From NCBI GenBank assembly GCA_016715765.1, contig JADJZJ010000016.1:1-64000 (forward strand): a stretch of 64,000 bases of DNA, written 5' to 3'. The notes beneath the pieces are model-generated. The model did no database searches and had not been told where the DNA came from. It saw only the letters and a list, made by a program, of their open reading frames with translations. This document shows, piece by piece, positions 7,019-14,615 of the stretch. A program made the position numbers and the translations under genes. The stretch's first letter is position 1, and each line of letters opens with the position of its first letter. The stretch comes from Opitutaceae bacterium (lineage in GTDB: Bacteria > Verrucomicrobiota > Verrucomicrobiia > Opitutales > Opitutaceae).

Positions 7019-7888
7019 TCAGCTCTCCGGCACCACCCAGTGGCAGTGCGCCTCCGCACCCGGCCCCTGCGCCAGCACGCGAGCCAGCAACTGCATGCCC
7101 GGCATGACCTCGGGCTCGAATTGCCACGGCGGATTCACGATCACGAGACCGCAGCCGCGCATCTTCAGTCCCGATTGCTCGCCCGCCACCGCGAGTTCAA
7201 ACACCGCGGTCGGTGGCAGCCGCATGGCGCGCAAGCGGTCGGCAAAGGCCTCCACGCGCGCCCGGTCCGTCAACGGATACCAGATCGCGAACACGCCGGC
7301 AGGCAACCGCACGAGGCCTTCCTGGAGGGCCGTCGCGATGCGGCCATATTCGTCCGGCGACTCAAACGGCGGATCAATCAGCACCAGCGCGCGCCGCTCC
7401 GGTGGCGGCAGCATCGCCCGCGGGGCGATATAGCCGTCCAGAAGCTGCACGGTGACCCGGTAACCCAACTGCATCGCCTCGGTCAGCGCATTGCATTCCG
7501 CCGGGTGCAGTTCGCAGAGTGCCATGCGATCCTGCGACCGCATCAGCGCCTGCACCAGGGCCGGTGATCCCGGGTAAAACCTGGGCTCCGCCGTCAGGTT
7601 GCCGTGATGCCGGTCGTAGGTTTTGACCTGTTGCACATACTCGGCCAACGGCTCCGGCAGTTCCGTCCGGTTCCACAGCCGGCCGATACCCTCCGGCCAT
7701 TCCGGGGCCCGGGCCAGCGAATCACCCTTTGCCGCCACCTCCAGATCGTAGCCGCCCCGCCCCGCATGCGTATCGAGGTACAGAAAACCCTTTTCCTTGC
7801 GCTGCATCGCCCGCACGAGGCGGATGAGCAGCGCATGCTTCATCACATCGGCGAAATTGCCCGCATGGAAATGATGCCGATAGTTCAT
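7019..7888 (-). CDS. rlmJ: 23S rRNA (adenine(2030)-N6)-methyltransferase RlmJ
   Basis: 289-residue SAM-dependent methyltransferase that methylates A2030 (E. coli numbering) of 23S rRNA. The hallmark N-terminus MNYRHHFHAGNFADVMKHALL is followed by FLYLDTHAGRGGYDLE, the SAM-binding strand-loop, and the catalytic DPPF motif appears in LVLIDPPFESPDEYGRI. Length matches the family. The ATG at 7888 is chosen on the conserved N-terminus; 25 further in-frame codons upstream lie within a repeat. Confidence 0.95.
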   Translation of the reverse strand: MNYRHHFHAGNFADVMKHALLIRLVRAMQRKEKGFLYLDTHAGRGGYDLEVAAKGDSLARAPEWPEGIGRLWNRTELPEPLAEYVQQVKTYDRHHGNLTAEPRFYPGSPALVQALMRSQDRMALCELHPAECNALTEAMQLGYRVTVQLLDGYIAPRAMLPPPERRALVLIDPPFESPDEYGRIATALQEGLVRLPAGVFAIWYPLTDRARVEAFADRLRAMRLPPTAVFELAVAGEQSGLKMRGCGLVIVNPPWQFEPEVMPGMQLLARVLAQGPGAEAHCHWVVPES

Positions 7889-7923
7889 CGGCGCACGCCT
7901 AGGCGTAACGATGCAGTCGACAA

Positions 7924-7976
7924 GTAGGCAGGGAGCTTGCTCCCGCTCTGAGCGCGCCAGCAAGCTGGCGGCCTAC
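7924..7976. repeat. GTAGGC palindrome pair (GCTTGC family), compact copy
   Basis: Left arm GTAGGCAGGGAGCTTGCTCC (7924-7943); right arm complement reads GTAGGCCGCCAGCTTGCTGG (ends 7976). Stems GGGAG/CTCCC and GCCAG/CTGGC again pair fully around CTTG. The arms are only about six bases apart. Confidence 0.8.
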
Positions 7977-8034
7977 CGGAAACTCTTTTCGGTTTCGCGA
8001 CCATCGGGGCAGTTCAGCGACGACTCGTTCCGGC

Positions 8035-8535
8035 TCAGGCCGGCACCGGCACCTTGATCACGGTCTTGCGGATGAGTTGCGCATCGGCGCCCGCACGCAA
8101 GCCGGGCATGTGTCCATCCACGGGAAAGTAGACGCCCGCCTCCCCGGCCTGGAAGCGCAGCACGGAGGCCCCGGCAAAATCGCGGTAGAGGATCACGTCC
8201 TTGTCCGCATCATAGCCCACCCGCACCGGCAGCCGGCCGATCTCTGCCACCTCCATCAACTCCTCGCCGGCGAGCACCACCTGCACGTCGATGTATTTGC
8301 GGTGCGATTCGAAGAACCCGTCCGCCCGCGCCTTGGTCAGGTAAACCTGCTCCATGGCAAACATCCCGCCGGTTAATTCGATCCGCGCCGACGTGCCGGC
8401 GGCCATCGCTTCCAGCCGGTTCCGGGCCATGGAGCCCGGGCGGGTCAACTCGTCCAGATAGACAAAGGCCGGGTTGAAATAATCGAAACCGCTGCATTGC
8501 GCGCGGAGGGTGGAGAGGGAACCGAAGATTGCCAT
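8035..8535 (-). CDS. YhcH/YjgK/YiaL family (DUF386) protein
   Basis: 166-residue cupin-like protein of the YhcH/YiaL family, members of which are linked to sialic acid or sugar-acid metabolism (anomerase-like). The conserved block ESHRKYIDVQVVLAGEE is at about residues 75-91, with GVYFPVDGHMPGL near 133-145, which carries family metal-ligand type residues. No sugar operon surrounds it, so the substrate is unknown. Confidence 0.87.
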   Translation of the reverse strand: MAIFGSLSTLRAQCSGFDYFNPAFVYLDELTRPGSMARNRLEAMAAGTSARIELTGGMFAMEQVYLTKARADGFFESHRKYIDVQVVLAGEELMEVAEIGRLPVRVGYDADKDVILYRDFAGASVLRFQAGEAGVYFPVDGHMPGLRAGADAQLIRKTVIKVPVPA

Positions 8536-8624
8536 GCGCCCTATCCACGCCCAGCCGCCGCCCGAAGCAAGTCCCGAAACCTCAGCTTGCCTCCCCCACC
8601 CCGGCGGGCTTTGGATGCCGCCGT

Positions 8625-9317
8625 ATGAAAAAGCTCCTCCTCCCCGTTCTGTTAGCCGCCGCTTTGCTCTCCGCCAACGCGCTCGCCGCCAAGACCTTTG
8701 AAGGCACTGTCAAGATGACGATCACCGACGGACGCAGCAAGGCGATGCCTCTCTCGTACAGCATCAAGGAAGGCCTGCTGCGGACCGATATGACGGTCGA
8801 GGAAGGCATGACCGCGACGTCCATCATGGATTTTGCGAAGCAGGAGATGATCATGCTGATGCCCGGCCAGCCGATGTACATGGTCATGCCCATGAAGCGG
8901 CCCGTCGGCGAGGCCGTTGAACACAAGGGTGAGGACGTCGTGCTGGAGAAAACCGGCGAGACCGAGACCATCATCGGCTACAAGTGCACCAAGTATCTGG
9001 CGAAATCCAAGGATGCGGTGACCGAAATCTGGGCCACCGACGAACTTGGCGCCTTCATGGGCATGGGCAACGCCATGGCCGGCCCCGGCGGCAAGGGCGC
9101 CGCGCCCCAGGCCTGGGAAAACGCGATCGTCGGCAAGAGCTTCTTCCCCCTGCGCGTCGTCTCCACGAACGGCAAAAAGCAGAAGTTCCGGATGGACGTC
9201 ACAGCCGTCGAGTCGAAGTCCCTGCCCGCCTCCTTCTTTGCCCCCCCGGCCGGCTACGAGAAGTTCGACATGGGCGCGATGATGAAGGGCATGGGCGGCA
9301 ATCCGTTCGGCCGCTGA
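8625..9317 (+). CDS. DUF4412 domain-containing exported protein
   Basis: 230-residue protein with a clear Sec signal peptide (MKKLLLPVLLAAALLSANALA) and a beta-rich domain resembling DUF4412 (LolA-like fold): KTFEGTVKMTIT, then LLRTDMTVEEGM and YMVMPMKR, GYKCTKYLAKSKD. Methionine-rich throughout, especially the C-terminus (DMGAMMKGMGGNPFGR). Predicted periplasmic; role unknown. Starts about 90 bases after the divergent YhcH-like gene. Confidence 0.75.
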   Translation: MKKLLLPVLLAAALLSANALAAKTFEGTVKMTITDGRSKAMPLSYSIKEGLLRTDMTVEEGMTATSIMDFAKQEMIMLMPGQPMYMVMPMKRPVGEAVEHKGEDVVLEKTGETETIIGYKCTKYLAKSKDAVTEIWATDELGAFMGMGNAMAGPGGKGAAPQAWENAIVGKSFFPLRVVSTNGKKQKFRMDVTAVESKSLPASFFAPPAGYEKFDMGAMMKGMGGNPFGR

Positions 9318-9319
9318 TG

Positions 9320-9506
9320 GTAGGGCGGGGTTTCCGAACCCCGCCGTTGGATTTCCACGCTGAGTTTTAGCGTTCTCTTTCTCGTAATCGTTCTCGTTCT
9401 CGACGCGCACGTTCCGAACCGAGAAAGGGAAAGATTACGAGAAAGAGAACGATTGGATTCCAGCGATGGAGCCAAGGAAGGCGGGGTTCGGAAACCCCCG
9501 CCCTAC
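9320..9506. repeat. Nested inverted repeats: GTAGGGCGGGG pair enclosing TTCTCG pair
   Basis: Outer arms start GTAGGGCGGGGTTTCCGAAC (9320-9345, and inverted at 9480-9506). Inside them a second inverted pair of 32-base arms (9371-9402 and 9420-9451) shares CGTTCTCTTTCTCGTAATC exactly. The entire gap between the DUF4412 gene and the LolA-like gene is made of these two nested elements. Confidence 0.85.
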
Positions 9507-9536
9507 AACCCAGAGATCAGTAGCAGGTCAGCCCGC

Positions 9537-10268
9537 CTACGGCACCGTGATGAGGATCGGCGCGGTGAAGCTGTCCGGCGGCACCGGGGCGTTGGCTTCG
9601 ACCGACTCCAGAATGGTCTCATGCAGGAGCCGGCCGTCGGCATGCGTGAAATAGCGGTGCGGGATAATGATGCCCCCCACCGGCCGGTGGTCGTCATAGG
9701 TGATCTCCATCTTCACCCGTCGGCCCTGGCGGACACGGACGGACACTTTCTGCAGGATGAAGTAGGTCTCCGCATCCACCAGCAGCTGAAAGGTGTCCAC
9801 GAACCGCCGCGTGACCAGCAGCCTGATGGCCCGGCGGTCACCGACCTGCGCCTCCCCGGCGTAATCAATGGCGTAACCGCGGGCGGCAAAATCCACCAAC
9901 GGGTCGTCGAACTCGGCATCGGCGGCGAACTCGCGGGCTTCCTCGCCCTCCAATTGGGTGACTCGCGCCGGTTGCGCATCCGGGTCGAGTTGCCAGGGCG
10001 CCGCTACGCCGTCCGTGGCCTGGATGATTCGCCGGCTCCCGGACTGGGTCTCCATGCGCAGGCGGTTCGGACGCTCGGCCAGGAGCCGGAAGTTCAGCAC
10101 CCGGCCGTCAATGTTCACCCGGCCCGTGGCCCGCAGGGTGCGCAGCAGGTTCATCCGCAATTTGCCGCCGATCGCCTCGATGTGAATCCGGGCCACATCG
10201 TCGGCGCTGTCCGCCCGCGTCACCGGGACGAGGAGGAGAAACAGGGTCAGCAACCGGATCGCGCGCAT
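9537..10268 (-). CDS. LolA-like outer-membrane lipoprotein-sorting family protein
   Basis: 243-residue exported protein. A signal peptide (MRAIRLLTLFLLLVPVTRA) precedes a domain with LolA/LppX-type features: HIEAIGGKLRMNLLRTLRATGR, NRLRMETQSG, ATDGVAAPWQLDP, LVDAETYFILQKV. Proteins of this kind are probably periplasmic lipid or lipoprotein binders, but this one is unlinked to lolB/lolCDE, so it may be a paralogue. Start at 10268 puts the signal peptide at the N-terminus. Its TAG stop lies in CCGTAGGCGGGC, another GTAG context. Confidence 0.65.
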   Translation of the reverse strand: MRAIRLLTLFLLLVPVTRADSADDVARIHIEAIGGKLRMNLLRTLRATGRVNIDGRVLNFRLLAERPNRLRMETQSGSRRIIQATDGVAAPWQLDPDAQPARVTQLEGEEAREFAADAEFDDPLVDFAARGYAIDYAGEAQVGDRRAIRLLVTRRFVDTFQLLVDAETYFILQKVSVRVRQGRRVKMEITYDDHRPVGGIIIPHRYFTHADGRLLHETILESVEANAPVPPDSFTAPILITVP

Positions 10269-10345
10269 GCCGAACCTCTGCACATTCCGGCGTCCACTAC
10301 AAGTCCCCGCGCTCCGGCATTGCCGCCGGCAGCCGGCCGGTCCAC

Positions 10346-11176
10346 ATGTTGGCCGTGGCCCAGCCCCTCACCCGCATCTTCTCCGACCTGCATTACGGTG
10401 AGCGGGTCAGCCTCGTGCAAAACCTGGCGCAGCTCGATCCGCTGCTGGCCGGCATTGCCGGGCTGGTCCTCAACGGCGACACCCTCGACACCCGGCCCGG
10501 TCCCCACCCCGCCACGATCCAGGAAGTGCGCCGGACGCTGGCCGAATATCTCCGGGCGACCCCCACGGTCATGCTCACGGGCAACCACGATCCCGACATT
10601 TCCACGACGCATCTGCACGAACTGGCCGGGACCCGCGTGCTGGTCACCCATGGCGACATCATGTTCGATGACATCGTGCCTTGGGGACGCGATGCCCGGC
10701 TCGCCCATCAATTGGTCAGCCGCGAGCGCGGTGCCGCGTCCGCCCTTACCCTGGAACAATTGCTCCACGCCCACCGTCGCGCCGCCGGTGCCCTTCCCCG
10801 TCGGTTGCCGCAGACCGATACGCGGCCCTGGCAAAGCATCGGCCGCCTGATGGTTGAGCTGCTCTTTCCGCCCACGCGTGTCACCCGCGTGCTCCGCGCC
10901 TGGTCCGAGATGCCGGCCCGCACCGCCACCCTGGCCCGGATGCACCGGCCTGAGGCGCGTTTCCTCGTGGTGGGACACACCCATCGCCCCGGGGTCTGGC
11001 GCCTGGCGGATGGCCGCGTGGTGATCAACACCGGCTCCTTCTGCCGCCCGCTGGGCCGGCTCGTGGTCGATGTCATGCCGGATCATCTGGTCGTGCGCCG
11101 CGTCACCCGGCGGGGCCGGGATTACCATCCCGGTGACCGCGTCGCGGAATTTGCATTGGCGTCGGCCGGCTTTTAA
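10346..11176 (+). CDS. metallophosphoesterase
   Basis: 276-residue calcineurin-like phosphoesterase with all signature blocks: FSDLHYG (residues 12-18), GDTLD (44-48), GNHD (79-82), THGD, and VVGHTHRPG near the C-terminus. These residues coordinate a two-metal centre. The overall arrangement is like LpxH or YfcE-type enzymes, but the LpxH-specific pattern is not clear, so the substrate is left open. Divergent from the LolA-like gene; a 98-residue hypothetical gene follows after 13 bases. Confidence 0.88.
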   Translation: MLAVAQPLTRIFSDLHYGERVSLVQNLAQLDPLLAGIAGLVLNGDTLDTRPGPHPATIQEVRRTLAEYLRATPTVMLTGNHDPDISTTHLHELAGTRVLVTHGDIMFDDIVPWGRDARLAHQLVSRERGAASALTLEQLLHAHRRAAGALPRRLPQTDTRPWQSIGRLMVELLFPPTRVTRVLRAWSEMPARTATLARMHRPEARFLVVGHTHRPGVWRLADGRVVINTGSFCRPLGRLVVDVMPDHLVVRRVTRRGRDYHPGDRVAEFALASAGF

Positions 11177-11189
11177 CCGAGACAAGGCC

Positions 11190-11486
11190 ATGAGCATTGA
11201 GTTCGGTTGGTGGAACAAGGACGCCGACAACAGGAAATACCAGGTCATCGTGAACGTGCACGGCGGCAACATCGAATGGATCCGCAAGCAGGGTCACCAT
11301 GCCCAATGGGAGCCGCACGTGCCCGACGACGAGGACCGCGCCCGGCTGGTTTACGAAGCCGACAAGCGGCTGCCCCGGCGTCTCATCACCCAGAAGCAGT
11401 TCGACGAGATCAAGCGCCTCAGCGAAAACACCGGCCCGGGTGCGACCACCTTAGGTCGAAAGCGCGCCGGCCCCAGCAGCGATTGA
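11190..11486 (+). CDS. hypothetical protein, 98 aa
   Basis: Small soluble protein beginning MSIEFGWWNKDADNRKYQV and containing HGGNIEWIRKQGHHAQWEPH, then charged helices (RLVYEADKRLPRRLITQKQF). No domain recognised. It follows the metallophosphoesterase by 13 bases and is likely translated from the same transcript. Well-formed composition suggests a genuine conserved gene; function unknown. Confidence 0.65.
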   Translation: MSIEFGWWNKDADNRKYQVIVNVHGGNIEWIRKQGHHAQWEPHVPDDEDRARLVYEADKRLPRRLITQKQFDEIKRLSENTGPGATTLGRKRAGPSSD

Positions 11487-11530
11487 ACAGGGTTTTGCCG
11501 GATTAAGAAGAGAGCCGGTGAAGGATTAAA

Positions 11531-11696
11531 GTAGGGCAGGTCTTTGACCTGCCTTCTGGACGTCCAACCACGGTCCGTGCGCAAAGGCGGGCAGGTTCAG
11601 TCCAACGCAGACTCAGCGTATATTTTCCCGCGGATCACGCAGATTGTCGCGGATAATACCTCCGTCATCCGCGTCGATCCGTGTAATCCGCGGAAA
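11531..11696. repeat. GTAG palindrome and inverted CGCGGAT periodic repeat
   Basis: GTAGGGCAGGTCTTTGACCT with CCTGCC closes a hairpin (11531-11553); a partial second copy (GGCGGGCAGG) lies near 11587. An inverted pair follows: arm 11623-11654 (CGCGGATCACGC, GCGGAT) and arm 11667-11696 (ATCCGCG, ATCCGTG, ATCCGCGG). This is the same architecture as the ATCCGTG repeats with a C-to-G variant core. It fills most of the 275-base gap between two convergent genes. Confidence 0.65.
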
Positions 11697-11761
11697 GGAC
11701 TGCATTTGGATTGGCGGTCCAGGAACCCAACGGCGCCAAGCTACGCGTTCGACCGCAAACC

Positions 11762-12289
11762 TCACAGCCGCTGCAAGACCATCGCCCAGACCAGCTTGAA
11801 CGCCGGCGCAAAGATTCGCGGCTCCCGGGCCATGCGCCGCCACAGTTCGGCGGGCTGCACCCATTCGCCGCATTCGATTTCCTCCGGATGCAGGGTGAAC
11901 GGACCCTCGGCCTGCAAGCGGTAGACCCACACAAACTCCCCGCCCGTGGTGGCGCAGGCCAGAATGCGGAACCACCGCTCCGGCGGTTGATCACTCCGCA
12001 AACCCAGTTCCTCGCCGAGTTCACGCTGCGCGGCCGGATCATAGTCCTCCCCGGCGTCCAGATGTCCGGAACAGGACGAATCCCACAGACCCGGAGCCAT
12101 GTCCTTGGCCAGCGAGCGCTTTTGGACGAACACCTCGCCCGCCGCATTGAAGACCAGCACATGCACCGCCCGGTGCAGCAGACCCCGCGCATGCACCTCG
12201 GCACGCCGGGCGCGGCCGGTGACCTGATCATGGTCATCAACCACGTCAAACCACTCGCCCGGAGCGCCGGCCTTTACATTCGCACTCAT
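11762..12289 (-). CDS. NUDIX hydrolase, YfcD/IDI-like
   Basis: 175-residue NUDIX protein. The box is a perfect match: G-HLDAG-E-DYDPAAQ-RELGEELGL at about residues 80-102. The N-terminal pattern (EWFDVVDDHDQVTGRARRAEVHARGLLHRAVHVLVFN) and WDSSCSGHLDAGE resemble the YfcD group, related in sequence to isopentenyl-diphosphate isomerase but usually treated as hydrolases. Start at 12289 (MSANVKAG) fits; the frame upstream overlaps the next gene in antisense. Confidence 0.88.
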   Translation of the reverse strand: MSANVKAGAPGEWFDVVDDHDQVTGRARRAEVHARGLLHRAVHVLVFNAAGEVFVQKRSLAKDMAPGLWDSSCSGHLDAGEDYDPAAQRELGEELGLRSDQPPERWFRILACATTGGEFVWVYRLQAEGPFTLHPEEIECGEWVQPAELWRRMAREPRIFAPAFKLVWAMVLQRL

Positions 12290-12325
12290 TCGTGTCCATT
12301 CGTGGCCAGTAAAATTTAAAACACC

Positions 12326-12805
12326 ATGCCGAAAATTGACGTCAACAAGGTCGCAGAAATCCTGAAAAAGAACCAAATCGACCCCGCTTTGCTTCGTCGT
12401 GTGATCGAGGAAATGAATCTCGCCGTGCAGCCCGACCCCGGTGACGAGGAAAAGCCGCCGGCGATCAAGAAGCAGTTCGTCTTTCTCATCTCCGATCCCG
12501 AGGGCCGGCTGCCCAAGAACGACTTCGCCGGCTGGGTGCTGCAGATCCCCGAGAACGAAAGCCCGGCCACGACCAAGGAGCGCATCTACCGCGCGGCGTA
12601 TGATTTCAACGCGAGCAAGAAGGGCCGCATGCTCCCGGCCAAGACCATGGGCGATGCGCTCGAAAACGTTCCCGCGAAGCATTTCAAGGAGGCCGAGGTC
12701 TGGGTTAAGACCAAGGTTCCCGTCCTCGTCGTGAAGACCGACAACGAGATCCCCATGGACAACCTCAAGGTCGTCAAAGGCGGCCGGTTGGACGACGAGG
12801 ATTGA
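12326..12805 (+). CDS. hypothetical protein, 159 aa
   Basis: Soluble, Lys/Glu-rich protein starting MPKIDVNKVAEILKKNQIDP. Contains KKQFVFLISDPEGRLPKNDFAGWVLQIPE and an MPMDNLK-type acidic end (GGRLDDED). No known domain. It is transcribed divergently from the NUDIX gene with 36 bases between starts; that spacer contains a periodic TTCGTG motif. Probably a lineage-conserved protein of unknown role. Confidence 0.65.
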   Translation: MPKIDVNKVAEILKKNQIDPALLRRVIEEMNLAVQPDPGDEEKPPAIKKQFVFLISDPEGRLPKNDFAGWVLQIPENESPATTKERIYRAAYDFNASKKGRMLPAKTMGDALENVPAKHFKEAEVWVKTKVPVLVVKTDNEIPMDNLKVVKGGRLDDED

Positions 12806-12806
12806 A

Positions 12807-12888
12807 GTAGGGCAGGGTTCTCCGACCTGCCCTGTTTGCGCATATTCGCGGATGAAGCGTCAAAGGGCGGGCCAAAGACCCGCCCTAC
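12807..12888. repeat. GTAGGGC palindrome pair
   Basis: Left arm GTAGGGCAGGGTTCTCCGAC closing with CTGCCC (12807-12834) and inverted right arm whose complement is GTAGGGCGGGTCTTTGGCCC (12865-12888). The stems differ at matched positions (GGGCAGG/CCTGCCC versus GGGCGGG/CCCGCCC). It lies between two convergent genes and touches both stop codons. Confidence 0.8.
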
Positions 12889-12889
12889 C

Positions 12890-13423
12890 CTACTCCAACC
12901 CGAACTTCGCCGGTTCAAATCCGCGTGCCCGCAACGCCGCCGCCAGTGCCGGCATATCCAGCCTTGCCCCCGGGCGCACCCCGGTCCGTTTGAACCACCC
13001 CTGGTTCATCTCCAGGGCAAATTGCACGCGCGGGCTGATGGACCTGACCGCCACCTCGTCGTGCGGATACAGGGCATGGATCTCCAGCAATTCGCCGGAC
13101 CGGCTGAAATAGCCGATGTCCAGTGGCAGAAGGGTGTTGCGCATCCAGAAGCTCAACGTGTCGGGCTTGGCGTAGACAAACAGCATGCCGTCATCCGCGC
13201 CAAGTTCACGCCGCCCCATGAGCCCGCGCTGCATCTCGGGCATCAGGACCGCGAGTTGCATGCGCACGGTCTGCTCACCGACCTTGATGGTGAAGTGGTC
13301 TGCGACGGACTTGGGGGCGGCCGGTTTGGCCGACTCCCCCTGGCTGCAGCCCGCCAGGCCCAAGGCCAGGCCCAGCATCACCAGCCAGCGCCCCGCCCGC
13401 GAAACCGGATTTGCATTTTTCAC
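12890..13423 (-). CDS. DUF192 domain-containing lipoprotein
   Basis: 177-residue exported protein. From the GTG at 13423 a lipoprotein signal is seen (LVMLGLALGLAGC, lipobox LAGC), followed by a DUF192 domain with GLMGRRELGADDGMLFVY and LSFWMRNTLLPLDIGYF, its two most conserved blocks. Predicted to sit lipid-anchored at the periplasmic side. An upstream ATG at 13489 is possible but would overlap the divergent peptidase start and bury the signal peptide. Biochemical role unknown. Confidence 0.85.
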   Translation of the reverse strand: MKNANPVSRAGRWLVMLGLALGLAGCSQGESAKPAAPKSVADHFTIKVGEQTVRMQLAVLMPEMQRGLMGRRELGADDGMLFVYAKPDTLSFWMRNTLLPLDIGYFSRSGELLEIHALYPHDEVAVRSISPRVQFALEMNQGWFKRTGVRPGARLDMPALAAALRARGFEPAKFGLE

Positions 13424-13475
13424 AGACTCCGTGGGTAATCGAGCCGCGGCATTATTCAACCCCTCTCTCTCCACC

Positions 13476-14615
13476 ATGGCCCGTCCCACGCTTCCCCCTC
13501 TCCTCTACGCCGACACCGCCACCAGCACCGACCAGCTTTATTTCAGCCGCGTCGGCGTGCATGATCCCTTCATCTCCTTTGGGGTCGGCCCAAAGCGCAT
13601 CACCGTCCAGAGCGCCCTGGAATTCGGCCGGATCAGGAAGGCCGGCACCTTCGACGAGGTCCTGAAACTGGAGGAGTGGCGGACGCGCGCGGAAAAGCGC
13701 CGCTCCGGCCGCAAAGCCGGTCCCGCCGAGATCATCGCCGAACTGGCCCGCGCCTACCGCGTGCGCGGTTTCCGCGTGCCGGATGATTTCCCCACCGCCC
13801 TGTTCCTCAAGCTCCGCAAGCTCGGCGTCCGCGTGGAACCGGCCGGCGGCCCGCTGTTCCCCGAGCGTGAATTCAAGACCCCCGCCGAAGCCGCCGCCAT
13901 CCGCGAAGGCAACCGGCTCAGCGCAATCGGCTTCACCGTCACGGAAAAGATCCTGCGCGCCGCCCGCATCAAGGGCCGCACTCTGATCTACCAGGGCCAG
14001 TCGCTCACCTCGGAACGCCTGCGCTATGCCATCGATTCCGCCATCATGGCCGAGGGCGGCCGGGCCGATGACACCATCGTCGCCGGCGGCGACCAGGCCT
14101 GCGATCCCCACGAACGCGGCTCGGGACCGATCCGACCCGGGGAGTTGCTCATCGTGGACATCTTCCCGCGCGTGGTCGCCACCGGCTACTTCGGCGACAT
14201 GACCCGCACCTACCTCAAGGGCCGCGCCTCGGAGGCCCAGCGCAAGCTCTGCACCACGGTGCGCGCCGCCCACCAGGCCGCCCTCGATGCGATCCACGCC
14301 GACGTGGACGGGCGCAGCGTGCACCAACTGGTCGTGGATACGTTCACTGCCGCCGGCTACGAGACCAAGCATGGCAAGAACGGTTCGGTCGGCTTCTTCC
14401 ACGGCACCGGCCACGGTCTGGGGCTCGCCGTCCATGAGATGCCCCGCATCTCGGGCATGATTTCCATGCCCTTGAAAAAGGGCGCCGTGGTCACCGTCGA
14501 ACCGGGTCTCTACTATCCCGGTCTCGGTGGTTGCCGCGTCGAGGACGTCGTGCAGGTCACGGCCAGGGGCGCCAGGCTTCTCTCCTGCCATTCGTACGAT
14601 TGGGAAATCAAATGA
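13476..14615 (+). CDS. M24 family metallopeptidase (Xaa-Pro peptidase type)
   Basis: 379-residue pita-bread-fold aminopeptidase. All five metal ligands are readable: Asp228 (IVDIFPR), Asp241 (GDMTRTY), His313 (GTGHGLGL), Glu342 (TVEPGLY) and Glu356 (RVEDVV). The N-terminal domain is of the creatinase/prolidase kind. It heads a tightly packed operon: its stop overlaps the rfaE1 start in ATGA. Predicted to cleave an Xaa-Pro bond in peptides. A second M24 enzyme (pepP) is at 55443. Confidence 0.9.
   Translation: MARPTLPPLLYADTATSTDQLYFSRVGVHDPFISFGVGPKRITVQSALEFGRIRKAGTFDEVLKLEEWRTRAEKRRSGRKAGPAEIIAELARAYRVRGFRVPDDFPTALFLKLRKLGVRVEPAGGPLFPEREFKTPAEAAAIREGNRLSAIGFTVTEKILRAARIKGRTLIYQGQSLTSERLRYAIDSAIMAEGGRADDTIVAGGDQACDPHERGSGPIRPGELLIVDIFPRVVATGYFGDMTRTYLKGRASEAQRKLCTTVRAAHQAALDAIHADVDGRSVHQLVVDTFTAAGYETKHGKNGSVGFFHGTGHGLGLAVHEMPRISGMISMPLKKGAVVTVEPGLYYPGLGGCRVEDVVQVTARGARLLSCHSYDWEIK

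Noticed and set aside
14531..14611. Longer N-terminus for the heptose kinase
   Set aside because: The added residues overlap the M24 C-terminus in another frame; the PfkB fold begins just after the ATG at 14612, which overlaps the stop in ATGA.
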